A DNA stretch of 64,000 nt from Clostridium cavendishii DSM 21758 (GCF_900141845.1 NZ_FQZB01000016.1:74189-138188), one strand, 5' to 3'. Positions 33,014 through 41,241 are shown, counted from the stretch's first letter. Translations and numbers: made by a program. The notes: generated by a model not told the origin, from the letters alone.

Positions 33014-33343
33014 ATGAATAATCAATTATTAGTCAAAGAAATTAAAAATATTGATGGAATGAAATTTCATGATATATAAGGGGAATTTGGAGAAAGTAGA
33101 AATGCAATTCTTGGTAAAGAGATTTCTAATATACATGGAAGAGAGTTAAAAGTTATAAACCAAAATATTGAAGGAAATAGAATTAGGTTTAAAGATGGGA
33201 TAGATATTGTGGATTTAAAAGAACAAAATTTAATTCAAACTACAATGTTTGGGAAGTGTATTCAAACTCAAATGTACAATGGAATATTTAAATCAGTAAT
33301 AGTTATAAAAATGAAGCCAACTGTTAAATTTTATGAGTGTTGA
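33014..33343 (+). pseudogene. disrupted ORF6N-type phage antirepressor
   Basis: ATG 33014 opens a frame of 109 codons with one internal stop, TAA 33077-33079, and a final TGA at 33341. Read through the stop, the text has the ORF6N signature: 'GEFGESRNAILGKEISNIHGRELKVINQNIEGNRIRFKDGIDIVDL' in pieces. The C-terminal domain is missing. It is most likely a decayed antirepressor gene whose role may now be covered by the intact gene at 33804. A single read error at 33077 could also explain the stop, but the missing C-terminus would remain. Confidence 0.65.
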
Positions 33344-33449
33344 GATAAATAAAAAAATAAATCTAATTTATTTTTTAAAATTTAATATCAAAATAAGATT
33401 TGATGTATGAAAAGATAACATACACTAGATAAGGAAAGGAGGATGAAAT

Positions 33450-33755
33450 ATGGAATTAAAATTGTTTTCTATTAAAGATTTATCTATTAGATGGCGGAAA
33501 GATGAAGGTACAGTAAGAAGATATGTCAGGGATGGAATATTGACTCCTTGTAAAGGTGTTCCTGGGATGATGTTTCACCCTAGATATATAGAACAGCTAG
33601 AGGGTGTCGAATTAGAAAGATTTTCGCCTATTGAAAAGAAAAGACTAGAAAAAGAATTAGAAGAATTAAAAATGCAAAATGCAAATCTTAGAAAAGTATT
33701 AGGTAATATACTAGTTGAAAGTTCTAAAATAATTAATTTAGTAGGCAAAAACTAA
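33450..33755 (+). CDS. small helix-turn-helix (MerR/excisionase-like) protein
   Basis: 101 residues. The N-terminus 'FSIKDLSIRWRKDEGTVRRYVRDGILTPCKGVPGMMFHPRYIEQ' has the winged-helix pattern of MerR or excisionase-type DNA-binding proteins. The C-terminus 'EKKRLEKELEELKMQNANLRKVL' is a coiled coil for dimerisation. AAAGGAGG precedes the ATG. In the early phage operon it may act as a regulator or an excisionase; this is inference. Confidence 0.75.
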   Translation: MELKLFSIKDLSIRWRKDEGTVRRYVRDGILTPCKGVPGMMFHPRYIEQLEGVELERFSPIEKKRLEKELEELKMQNANLRKVLGNILVESSKIINLVGKN

Positions 33756-33803
33756 ACACTCTACATTATACTCTATAAATTTTGTAACTAGAAAGGAGAA
33801 AAA

Positions 33804-34586
33804 ATGAACGATATTACAGTGTTTGAGGGACAAGAAATATCAGTTATTACTGATAAAGGTCAAAAATTAATAAATTTAGTTCACGTAGCTAAGTCTTGTG
33901 GGTTATTTGAAGTAAAGGGAAATAAGGAATATGTAAATTGGAAACAGGCAGGTGGAGTAGTTAAAAAGTTTAAAAAGATAATTTCGGAAGATATTCCGAA
34001 ACAATATTTAGAAGAAATAAATTACATTCTAGATGAAATAGAAAATACAGATGACCGTAACAGTATTTATATAAGTAGTTGGTTAGCTAAGAGATTAGCA
34101 GTAGAGTGTCATAGTGAAAAAGCTAATAAATTTAAAAATTTCTTGGTTACATTAGATGAGAAAAGAGAGCGTAGTGAATTAATAGTTAGTAATAATGAAG
34201 TGGCAAGTTTAGTTGGACAAACTGTTAAATCTATAGTACCAACATTAGTTACTGAAATAACAAAGCAATTTGCACCAATAATAGTAGAAACTAAAAATCA
34301 AGTAAATACAATGACTAAATTAATGTATGATCAATCTATCATATATGATCAAGATAGAGAAGACTTAAAAGCATTGATAGGATTAAGAGCTGTTAATACA
34401 AAAAAATTAACAGATAAATTAAAAGAAAGATTATCAGAAGCGCATGGAAAATATATAACTGCATCAAGCTTACAGTATATAAATGCTAAGAATAAGGTTT
34501 TTAAAGAGTTTAAGGTTACAAAGTGGGAGGATGTTCCTTCTAGTAAATATAATGCAGTTTATGCATATATAGATGAAACTATTTAG
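33804..34586 (+). CDS. phage antirepressor with ORF6C C-terminal domain
   Basis: 260 residues. The N-terminal half resembles BRO/KilA-N-like antirepressor domains ('INLVHVAKSCGLFEVKGNKEYVNWKQAGGV'). The middle is a coiled region, and the C-terminal 50 residues, 'LKERLSEAHGKYITASSLQ' onward with 'WEDVPSSKYNAVYAYI', match the ORF6C domain found on many Firmicutes phage antirepressors. AAAGGAG lies eight bases upstream. It probably binds and inactivates the repressor or regulates early genes. Confidence 0.85.
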   Translation: MNDITVFEGQEISVITDKGQKLINLVHVAKSCGLFEVKGNKEYVNWKQAGGVVKKFKKIISEDIPKQYLEEINYILDEIENTDDRNSIYISSWLAKRLAVECHSEKANKFKNFLVTLDEKRERSELIVSNNEVASLVGQTVKSIVPTLVTEITKQFAPIIVETKNQVNTMTKLMYDQSIIYDQDREDLKALIGLRAVNTKKLTDKLKERLSEAHGKYITASSLQYINAKNKVFKEFKVTKWEDVPSSKYNAVYAYIDETI

Positions 34587-34602
34587 GGGAGGTTTAAATA
34601 AA

Positions 34603-34791
34603 ATGAAGTGCAGCATAAGAGAACAATTAAAAATTAGCTGTACTAAAGATGAATTTAATGAAGCATTAGATATGACAATGGATTATATTAAATTTAATAA
34701 TATCAGGTTCGGTAAAAGAACAAATATAGATCAAGTTATAAGCTTGGTTGAAACATCAATTTTAATTGTAAGAAGGTGTGAAAATGATTAG
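34603..34791 (+). CDS. small hypothetical phage protein
   Basis: 62 residues, charged, helical, unrecognised. ATG 34603 has GGGGAGG nine bases upstream, which is better than an ATG at 34573 that overlaps the preceding gene. Its end overlaps the sigma-factor start by eight bases, implying coupled translation. Confidence 0.6.
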   Translation: MKCSIREQLKISCTKDEFNEALDMTMDYIKFNNIRFGKRTNIDQVISLVETSILIVRRCEND

Positions 34792-35290
34792 ACCTGAAGA
34801 TCATCTTAAGTTAGTGAGTTATGTTATAGGAAAAAAATTCAGTAATTATTTAGGTAATTTTGAATATGATGATTTGTTTCAAATGGGATGTGTTGGGTTA
34901 ATAAAAGCTTGCAATACTTATGATGAGAAAAGAGGAGTATTTTCAAGCTATGCTTTTATGAATATATGGGGAATAATCCTTAAATATATAAAAGATAGTT
35001 TGAAAAATGCAGAGACAGTATCACTAGATGATTTAATTAATGAAAATACAAGATTAATTGAATTTTATCTAGTTGATGATAACAGCTTTGAAAAAGTAGA
35101 GAACATGATCTTGGTCAATGAACTTTTAAAAGAAACAACTAAATTACAAAGAAAATATATAGAATTATATTATTTTGAAGATTTAACTTTAAAAGAAATT
35201 GGAGATAAGTTTAATACGACTAAGCAAGCTATAGATTTTACTAAAAAACAAGGGTTAAAAAGAATTGCTAGAAGATGTGAAAGATTATAA
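34784..35290 (+). CDS. phage sigma-70-family transcription factor
   Basis: 168 residues. Region 2 is visible as 'YDDLFQMGCVGLIKACNTYDEKRGVFSSYAFMNIWG'. Region 4 is 'TKLQRKYIELYYFEDLTLKEIGDKFNTTKQAIDFTKKQGLKRI', a helix-turn-helix for -35 recognition. ATG 34784 follows GAAGGTG. It may direct RNA polymerase to middle or late phage promoters, but no target promoter set can be identified from this window. Confidence 0.88.
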   Translation: MIRPEDHLKLVSYVIGKKFSNYLGNFEYDDLFQMGCVGLIKACNTYDEKRGVFSSYAFMNIWGIILKYIKDSLKNAETVSLDDLINENTRLIEFYLVDDNSFEKVENMILVNELLKETTKLQRKYIELYYFEDLTLKEIGDKFNTTKQAIDFTKKQGLKRIARRCERL

Positions 35291-35295
35291 AGGAG

Positions 35296-36552
35296 TTGAT
35301 TAAAATAGAAGTTAAATTATTACCACATCAAAATAAAGCTTTAGCTGCCACTAAAGAATTTAATAGATGTGCTTATTATTTGGACATGGGATTAGGAAAA
35401 ACTTTCACTGGTTCTGAAAAAATGAAAGAGCTCAATACCAAAGTAAATTTGATAATCTGCCAAAAATCAAAAATACAAGATTGGTATGAGCATTGTAAAA
35501 CTTACTATGAAGATTATACCACTATTATATATTCTAAGCCAATGAAAAATATAACTGATAAAACAATAATAATTATAAATTATGATTTAGTATGGCGTAG
35601 ACCAGAATTATTAGAGTTATCAGAATTCACATTAATGTTAGATGAGAGTTCATGTATTAAAAATGAAAAGTCTAATAGAACTAAGTTCATACTTAAAATG
35701 AAACCTAGTAGTGTGATTTTATTAAGTGGAACGCCTACCGGAGGGAAATATGAAGAGCTATATAGCCAATGTAAATTACTAGGGTGGAAAATTAGTAAAA
35801 AAGCTTTTTGGGAAACTTATATAGTTACTAAAAAGATGGATATTAACGGATTTAGTGTACCAATAGTAATTGGATATAAAAATATAGACAGGCTTAAAGC
35901 AAAATTACGTGAGTATGGAGCTGTATTTATGAAAACTGAAGAAGTTATAGATCTTCCAGAACAATTAGATAACATAATAAAAATAGAGTCAACTAAAGAA
36001 TATAAGAAGTTTGTTAAAAATAGACTCATTGAGATTGAAGACAAAGAGTTAGTAGGAGATACAAGTTTAACTAAACTCTTATATCAAAGACAGCTTAGTT
36101 CACAATACAACAGTAATAAGACAACTATGTTAAGAGATTTATTAGAGTCTACAAATGATAGGGTGATAATATTCTATAACTTCAATGATGAGTTAGAAAA
36201 GATAGAAGATATGTGTATAAGGATGGAAAGAACAGTATCAGTAGTTAATGGTCAGCGTAAAGACTTAAGGTGTTATGAAGAAGATAATGACTCAGTAACT
36301 CTTATTCAATACCAGGCAGGAGCCATGGGATTAAATCTACAGAAAGCTAATAAGATTATATATTTTAGTTTACCTCTATCTAGTGAGTTATTCGAGCAGA
36401 GTAAAAAGCGTATTCACAGGATAGGGCAAAAGAAGAGCTGCTTTTATTACTACTTAATTACTAAAGGTAGTATTGAAGAAAAGATATATGAAGTATTAGG
36501 ACAACGTAGGGATTTTACTAATAAGTTATTTGAAGAACTGGATGATAACTAA
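35296..36552 (+). CDS. SNF2-type DEAD/DEAH helicase
   Basis: 418 residues, superfamily 2. Motif I is 'YLDMGLGKTFTGSEKM', motif II 'LMLDESSCIKN' (DESS in place of DEAH), motif III 'ILLSGTPTGGKYEEL', motifs V and VI 'YQAGAMGLNLQKANKII' and 'EQSKKRIHRIGQKKSCFYY'. Such genes are common in phage replication modules and may remodel DNA or protein-DNA complexes. The start is uncertain: TTG 35296 directly abuts AAAGGAG, while the codon at ideal spacing (35305) is ATA. Confidence 0.92.
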   Translation: MIKIEVKLLPHQNKALAATKEFNRCAYYLDMGLGKTFTGSEKMKELNTKVNLIICQKSKIQDWYEHCKTYYEDYTTIIYSKPMKNITDKTIIIINYDLVWRRPELLELSEFTLMLDESSCIKNEKSNRTKFILKMKPSSVILLSGTPTGGKYEELYSQCKLLGWKISKKAFWETYIVTKKMDINGFSVPIVIGYKNIDRLKAKLREYGAVFMKTEEVIDLPEQLDNIIKIESTKEYKKFVKNRLIEIEDKELVGDTSLTKLLYQRQLSSQYNSNKTTMLRDLLESTNDRVIIFYNFNDELEKIEDMCIRMERTVSVVNGQRKDLRCYEEDNDSVTLIQYQAGAMGLNLQKANKIIYFSLPLSSELFEQSKKRIHRIGQKKSCFYYYLITKGSIEEKIYEVLGQRRDFTNKLFEELDDN

Positions 36553-36591
36553 TTAAATTTATAATTATAAAAATCTAAGGAGGATAAATTA

Positions 36592-37083
36592 ATGGAATTA
36601 AAAACAGTGGAAGAGTATTCAAAAGAAATGACTAGAGGGGAATTTGATAAATTCACAGAGGTTGAAGAGTTGTGTCCTGGCAACTTAGGGTTGATGGATA
36701 TAGGTTCAGAAGAATGTGATATAGAGAATTGTATAAAGTGTTGGGATAAAGCTTTAGTAGGTATTACATTTAAAGCGGCAGTACCATCATTACCAATTGA
36801 AACTATGCCAGTATTAAAGAAACTTGAAGAGTTAGAAATTCAATCTAAAAACATTAAAGAACAACAAGAAAAACTTAGAGTGGATTTAATTAAAGCTATG
36901 GAAACTCATGGAGTTAAGAAGTGGGATAACGAGGTTATGACAGTAACTTATACAGCTCCAACTACTAAAACATCAATAGATAGCAAAAAACTTAAGGAAG
37001 AATTACCAGATGTGTTTGCAAAATATAGTAAAACATCAAACGTTAAGAGCTCTATAAGAATTAAATTAAAGGGGGATAAGTAA
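36592..37083 (+). CDS. Gp157-like hypothetical phage protein
   Basis: 163 residues. The N-terminus has a small Cys cluster ('EECDIENCIKCWDKAL'), the middle is a coiled coil ('LEELEIQSKNIKEQQEKLRVDL'), and the C-terminus 'VMTVTYTAPTTKTSIDSKKLKEELPDVF' resembles the end of siphovirus Gp157 proteins. Gp157 members have been linked to phage resistance and recombination modules, but no firm activity is established. AAGGAGG precedes the ATG. It sits between the helicase and a nuclease in the replication operon. Confidence 0.65.
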   Translation: MELKTVEEYSKEMTRGEFDKFTEVEELCPGNLGLMDIGSEECDIENCIKCWDKALVGITFKAAVPSLPIETMPVLKKLEELEIQSKNIKEQQEKLRVDLIKAMETHGVKKWDNEVMTVTYTAPTTKTSIDSKKLKEELPDVFAKYSKTSNVKSSIRIKLKGDK

Positions 37084-37085
37084 TT

Positions 37086-37187
37086 ATGGAAACTTTATAT
37101 ACAGTGGATGTTAAAGAAAATAATGAGGTTATTTATACATCACCATTAGAAGATGGATTTATGCCAGTTGAAAGTGAAGAAGAATAA
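37086..37187 (+). CDS. 33-residue acidic protein
   Basis: ATG 37086 to TAA 37185-37187, strongly acidic ('PVESEEE' at the end). Its stop overlaps the next start (TAATGA), so it is translationally coupled to the VRR-NUC gene. The upstream AAGGGGGATAAG serves as binding site. Function unknown. Confidence 0.55.
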   Translation: METLYTVDVKENNEVIYTSPLEDGFMPVESEEE

Positions 37188-37489
37188 TGACAGTAGGACC
37201 AGAAAAACAGTTTGAAAATGAGATTAAAAAATTTTTAGATAAACTACCTAAGACTTGGTACTTTAAATTTTGGGCAGGGCCTTATAGTAAATCAGGTATT
37301 CCAGATATTATTGGAGTAGTTAATGGAAGATTTATAGCACTAGAAGTTAAAGCAGATAGTGGACGAGCTAGTGAGTTACAGAAACGTAATATTAGGCTTA
37401 TAGAACAGTGTGGTGGATTTGCTCGTATAGTTTATCCTAAAGATTTTGAAAGGCTTAAAAAGGAGCTTATGGAGTTATGCGAAAGCTAA
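37187..37489 (+). CDS. VRR-NUC domain nuclease
   Basis: 100 residues, a single VRR-NUC domain of the PD-(D/E)xK superfamily. The active-site layout is 'FKFWAGPYSKSGIPDIIGVVNGRFIALEVKADSGRASELQ', with Asp in 'GIPD' and the 'ExK' pair in 'ALEVKA'. Family members act as structure-specific nucleases, for instance on Holliday junctions, and occur next to SNF2 helicases in Firmicutes phages, as here. Confidence 0.9.
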   Translation: MTVGPEKQFENEIKKFLDKLPKTWYFKFWAGPYSKSGIPDIIGVVNGRFIALEVKADSGRASELQKRNIRLIEQCGGFARIVYPKDFERLKKELMELCES

Positions 37490-37626
37490 GTAAAAGCCAG
37501 TTTATGCATAAGGTTATAAATGATAAATATGATAAACAACATACTGAAAGAGAAAAGCTTAAAGGTGCTGATAATCATATTTTTGAAAATATAAACAAAA
37601 TAAGAAGGAGGAATAATGGCAAATGA
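37477..37626 (+). CDS. 49-residue basic protein
   Basis: ATG 37477 to TGA 37624-37626, overlapping the end of the nuclease by 13 bases and the next gene's start by four (ATGA). It is Lys/Arg/His-rich ('MRKLSKSQFMHKVINDKYDK'). AAAAAGGAG lies 11 bases upstream. The tight overlaps on both sides support it as a real gene. Function unknown. Confidence 0.5.
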   Translation: MRKLSKSQFMHKVINDKYDKQHTEREKLKGADNHIFENINKIRRRNNGK

Positions 37627-37955
37627 CTAAGGAAAAATGGAATGAAGAAGCTGAAGAGTTAATCGACACTATACTTGACTTTAAAGAAAAGTCAAAACGT
37701 ACTCAGGAGGATTTAGATAGTGCCAAATGTGAATTAGCAAGCTTACTTGAGCAGCATAATGTAACAGAGTATATAGGTAAAAATGGAAAAGTAAACTTTG
37801 TTGATTTTGAAAGAGAAGGCTTGGTTAAAGACAATGTAGTTGAAACTGTAGATGGAGTTAATAAAGGAAAAATTAAAAGCATTAATATGAAGGACTTAAC
37901 GAAAGAAATTAAAGTTCACTTCATAAATGTTAGGGGGGGGTATTTGTGTGATTAA
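37623..37955 (+). CDS. hypothetical phage protein
   Basis: 110 residues, N-terminal coiled coil ('EELIDTILDFKEKSKRTQEDLDSAKCELASLLE') followed by a small domain. Not recognised. Its last codons pass through a run of eight G residues at 37933-37940, and it overlaps the next start by eight bases. A one-base change in the G run would fuse it in frame to the HARP-HD protein. Confidence 0.65.
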   Translation: MTKEKWNEEAEELIDTILDFKEKSKRTQEDLDSAKCELASLLEQHNVTEYIGKNGKVNFVDFEREGLVKDNVVETVDGVNKGKIKSINMKDLTKEIKVHFINVRGGYLCD

Positions 37956-38751
37956 AGTTATTAAAATAAATGATACTTTAAATGTTAGCTTTGATTATGA
38001 TGCTGGAACAGTAGCTAAAATTAAAACAATACCAGGAAGAAAATACAATCCAAGTAATAAATCATGGGACATGCCATTACAAGCTATTCATAAATTAAAA
38101 GACTTATTTAGCGATTTAAATATATCAGAAGATGTAGATCAAGATTATGTAGCTCCTAAATATGATTTTAAAGCTGAATTAGACAATATTAAATATGAAC
38201 CATTAAAAAAATTTGCTAAGTGGGGATTAGAACAATTACCAGAATATTTTTATGAAGTTGCAGCAAGTTCTACAGGAAAATATCATCCAGCATATGCATT
38301 AGGGGAAGGTGGATTAATAAGACATACTCAAGCAGCTTTAAGAATAGCAAATGAGTTATTTAAATGTGAAACTATACAACACTTTGATGATACTGAAAAA
38401 GATATTATAAGGGTTTCATTATTGCTACATGATGGAGTTAAACATGGGTTAGATGGCTCTAGTCATACAGTAGATACACATCCATTAGTAGTTGTTGATT
38501 ATTTAGTAGATAGATATTATGACGTTGATGAGGATGAACTTCCAGTTGAAGTAATAGAAATTATGGAATCAGATTTATGGGATAATATAGAATCTTGTAT
38601 AAAATCTCATATGGGCCAATGGAACACTGATTATAAATCAGGCGAAGAAATACTTCCTAAGCCTGAAACTGAAATGGAGAAATTTACTCACTTATGTGAT
38701 TACTTAGCTAGTCGTAAGATGTTAGAAGTTAATTTCAGTGTGGAGGGGTAA
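37948..38751 (+). CDS. HARP-HD domain protein
   Basis: 267 residues from GTG 37948, which has the G8 run seven bases upstream as binding site. The N-terminal 50 residues, 'VSFDYDAGTVAKIKTIPGRKYNPSNKSWDMPL', match the HARP (HepA-related) domain that in SMARCAL1-type proteins binds forked DNA. The rest has an HD phosphohydrolase layout: 'GGLIRHTQAALRIANEL' (His), 'VSLLLHDGVKHG' (HD) and later 'CIKSHMGQWNT'. It could act on nucleotides or nucleic acid at replication forks alongside the SNF2 helicase; that is inference. Confidence 0.8.
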   Translation: MIKVIKINDTLNVSFDYDAGTVAKIKTIPGRKYNPSNKSWDMPLQAIHKLKDLFSDLNISEDVDQDYVAPKYDFKAELDNIKYEPLKKFAKWGLEQLPEYFYEVAASSTGKYHPAYALGEGGLIRHTQAALRIANELFKCETIQHFDDTEKDIIRVSLLLHDGVKHGLDGSSHTVDTHPLVVVDYLVDRYYDVDEDELPVEVIEIMESDLWDNIESCIKSHMGQWNTDYKSGEEILPKPETEMEKFTHLCDYLASRKMLEVNFSVEG

Positions 38752-38756
38752 GAGCT

Positions 38757-38888
38757 ATGGATATCAAGAAAATAAATGAATTATTAGATAAAGAAATAGA
38801 ATTTGCTAAAGGATGTGGTATGCCACAATTTGTAATGGGGTTACAACAAGCTAAGAAAGTTCTTAATGATGCAAATGATAAGAAGTAG
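38757..38888 (+). CDS. 43-residue hypothetical protein
   Basis: ATG 38757 to TAG 38886-38888, five bases after the previous stop, with GTGGAGGGG as binding site. Helical and amphipathic ('DIKKINELLDKEIEFAKG'). Function unknown. Confidence 0.6.
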   Translation: MDIKKINELLDKEIEFAKGCGMPQFVMGLQQAKKVLNDANDKK

Positions 38889-38898
38889 GTGACTAGAT

Positions 38899-40692
38899 AT
38901 GCAATACTCACATTCAAGGGTAGAATGTCATATTAGTTGCCCTTACAAATACAAACTAAGATATGTAGACAAGCTTAAAACTATTCCAGCACCTGAAGCT
39001 GATAATGCTTTAATATGTGGTAACACAATTCATTTAGGAGCTGAAAAAAACTTACAAGAAGCTATTAGCTGGTATCATAGCAACTATCCAATAATTAATG
39101 ATAGACACATTGAAGAAGTAATAAAATTCGAGTATTTAATACCTAAGATACATGAGTTACTAGATGGAATAAATGTATATAAGAAAGAGTTCAAAATAAA
39201 TACTTCTAGGTTTATTGGAATAGTGGACCTTATAACTAAAAATGAAGATGGTACAGTTGATGTATTTGATTATAAGTACAGTAACAATTATGAAAAGTAT
39301 TCAAAATCACCTCAATTACATCTTTATAAGTACTTTTTAGAGCAAATAGGATTTAAGGTTAGAAAATTAGGATTTATATTTATTCCTAAAATAAGTATTA
39401 AACAAAAGAAACAAGAATCATTATATCAGTTTAGAAAAAGGATACAAGAAGAACTAAATAGTAGCAAGATTAAAATCATGGAAGTTAAGTATGACGCATC
39501 TAAGGTAATTGAGTATATGGATAGCATAATAAATATTACTGAAGATACAGAGTTTAAGAAAATACCAACTAATTTATGTCACTGGTGTGACTATGAAAAT
39601 TATTGTTTACGTGGTATTGACTACGAAATTTTAAATTTAAAGGAGATAAAAGATATGCAATTACCAAGTACTGAAAGAAGAGATATTAAGAAGGCTAAGA
39701 AAAGAAAGATATGGATTTATGGACCGGCGTTTAGTGGTAAAACAACTATGCTAGATGACGCACCTAACCCATTAAATTTAAATACTGATGGAAATGTTCA
39801 ATTTGTTACCATGCCATACATTGCTATTAAGGATGAGGTAACTGTTAATGGAAGAATTACTAATCGTAAATACGCTTGGGAAGTATTTAAAGATACTATA
39901 TCTGAACTTGAGAAGAAACAAAATAACTTCAATACCATTATAGTCGATTTATTGGAAGATACTAGAGAGATGTGTAGACTTTATAAGTATAACGAAATGG
40001 GAATTACTCACGAATCAGATGGAGGTTTCGGTAAAGGTTGGGACATTATTAAAACTGAATATCTATCAACAATTAGAAGATTATTTAACTTAGATTATGA
40101 AAATATAGTTGTATTATCACATGAGGATGTATCTAAGGATATTACTAAAAAGAATGGTCAAAATGTTACTAGAATAGCACCTAATATTCAAGAAGCCATA
40201 TCTAATAAGGTAGCTGGAATGGTTGATATAGTTGCAAGAGTAATAGTTGATGGTGATGAAAGAACATTAAACTTTAAATCAGATGAAGTGATTTTTGGTG
40301 GAGGAAGACTGAAAGGTATTAGTAAGACAAGTATACCGTTATCATGGGATGAATTAATGAAAGTTTATGATGAAGCTAATGCAGGTAAGAAAGATGTTCC
40401 TAAAATAGAAGAAAAATCTTCAAGAAGGTCTAAAAAATCAGAAGAAGTTAAGGACGAAACTTCAGTTGAAGAAAGTACCCAAGGTGAATCAGAAGATAAA
40501 CATAGAAGGAGAGGTAGAAAAGAAAAAACTCCTTCTGAAGAAACTAAAAAGGATGAGGTGCCAACAGATATTACTCCAAAAGTAGATGCTGAGATAGTTG
40601 AAGTTAATCCACCCGCTGGTGAAGTTATAGATGCTCAAGTAAATAAAGACAAGCCTAAAAGAAGTAGAAGGTCAAGAAGAACACAAGAATAG
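38899..40692 (+). CDS. fusion of Cas4/RecB-like Fe-S nuclease and Sak4-like ATPase
   Basis: 597 residues in three parts. Residues 1-245 form a PD-(D/E)xK nuclease with His45, Asp110 in 'GIVDLIT', 'VFDYK' (D124, K126) and an Fe-S cysteine set C14, C227, C230, C236 (CxxC then Cx5C) as in Cas4 and AddB. Residues 265-490 form a RecA-fold ATPase with Walker A 'GPAFSGKTTM' (275-284) and Walker B 'FNTIIVDLLED', like phage Sak4 annealase-type proteins. The tail from about 500 is low-complexity Lys/Arg/Glu with RRS repeats. A DUF669-type ssDNA-binding gene follows. Together they would make an exonuclease-recombinase system. Confidence 0.85.
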   Translation: MQYSHSRVECHISCPYKYKLRYVDKLKTIPAPEADNALICGNTIHLGAEKNLQEAISWYHSNYPIINDRHIEEVIKFEYLIPKIHELLDGINVYKKEFKINTSRFIGIVDLITKNEDGTVDVFDYKYSNNYEKYSKSPQLHLYKYFLEQIGFKVRKLGFIFIPKISIKQKKQESLYQFRKRIQEELNSSKIKIMEVKYDASKVIEYMDSIINITEDTEFKKIPTNLCHWCDYENYCLRGIDYEILNLKEIKDMQLPSTERRDIKKAKKRKIWIYGPAFSGKTTMLDDAPNPLNLNTDGNVQFVTMPYIAIKDEVTVNGRITNRKYAWEVFKDTISELEKKQNNFNTIIVDLLEDTREMCRLYKYNEMGITHESDGGFGKGWDIIKTEYLSTIRRLFNLDYENIVVLSHEDVSKDITKKNGQNVTRIAPNIQEAISNKVAGMVDIVARVIVDGDERTLNFKSDEVIFGGGRLKGISKTSIPLSWDELMKVYDEANAGKKDVPKIEEKSSRRSKKSEEVKDETSVEESTQGESEDKHRRRGRKEKTPSEETKKDEVPTDITPKVDAEIVEVNPPAGEVIDAQVNKDKPKRSRRSRRTQE

Positions 40693-40758
40693 TTAATTAG
40701 GGCACGAGGGAGCCATAATCCCTCAAGTAAAAATTATAATAAACGGAGGATTAAAAAT

Positions 40759-41214
40759 ATGGCTAAAGAAATATGGGATGAATTTGATGAGAAAATTGAT
40801 ACTGAAGGATTAAAAAAGGATGCTGAAGAAGCTGCAGCTAATGGTGGTGGAGACTTTAAAGAAGTGCCACTTGGAACTTATGAAGTAGAAGTGAATAAGT
40901 TAGAGCTTAAGAAGTCTAAAAAAGGTGATCCAATGTTATCTATATGGTTCAAGATAATAAATGGTGATTGTAAAGGAAGTTTAATATTCTATAACCAAGT
41001 TATGTCACAAGGTTTTGGTATTCATAATGCTAATGAGATGCTTAGAAGCTTAGATAGTGGAGTAGAAATAGATTTTATTAATTTTAAAAAATATCATGAA
41101 ATGTTACTTGATGTACTTGAAGCTATAGAGGGTAATTTAGAATATGCTCTTAAGTATGATAAAAATTCAAAAGGATTTAATACTTATGAAATAACTGACA
41201 TATTTGAAAAATAG
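40759..41214 (+). CDS. DUF669-type single-stranded DNA-binding protein
   Basis: 151 residues. The pattern 'FKEVPLGTYEVEVNKLELKKSKKGDPMLSIWFKIINGDCKGSLIFYNQVM' is typical of DUF669 proteins, OB-fold-like partners of phage recombination ATPases. The N-terminus is acidic. ACGGAGG precedes the ATG. Likely coats ssDNA for the recombinase encoded just upstream. Confidence 0.82.
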   Translation: MAKEIWDEFDEKIDTEGLKKDAEEAAANGGGDFKEVPLGTYEVEVNKLELKKSKKGDPMLSIWFKIINGDCKGSLIFYNQVMSQGFGIHNANEMLRSLDSGVEIDFINFKKYHEMLLDVLEAIEGNLEYALKYDKNSKGFNTYEITDIFEK

Positions 41215-41220
41215 ACAATT

Positions 41221-41240
41221 GAGGAGATTAAAATCTCCTC
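41221..41240. terminator. short perfect hairpin between convergent genes
   Basis: GAGGAGATT/AATCTCCTC, nine-base perfect arms with a two-base loop, lying between the DUF669 gene and a reverse-strand gene. It lacks a strong T run on either side. Confidence 0.5.
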
Positions 41241-41241
41241 A

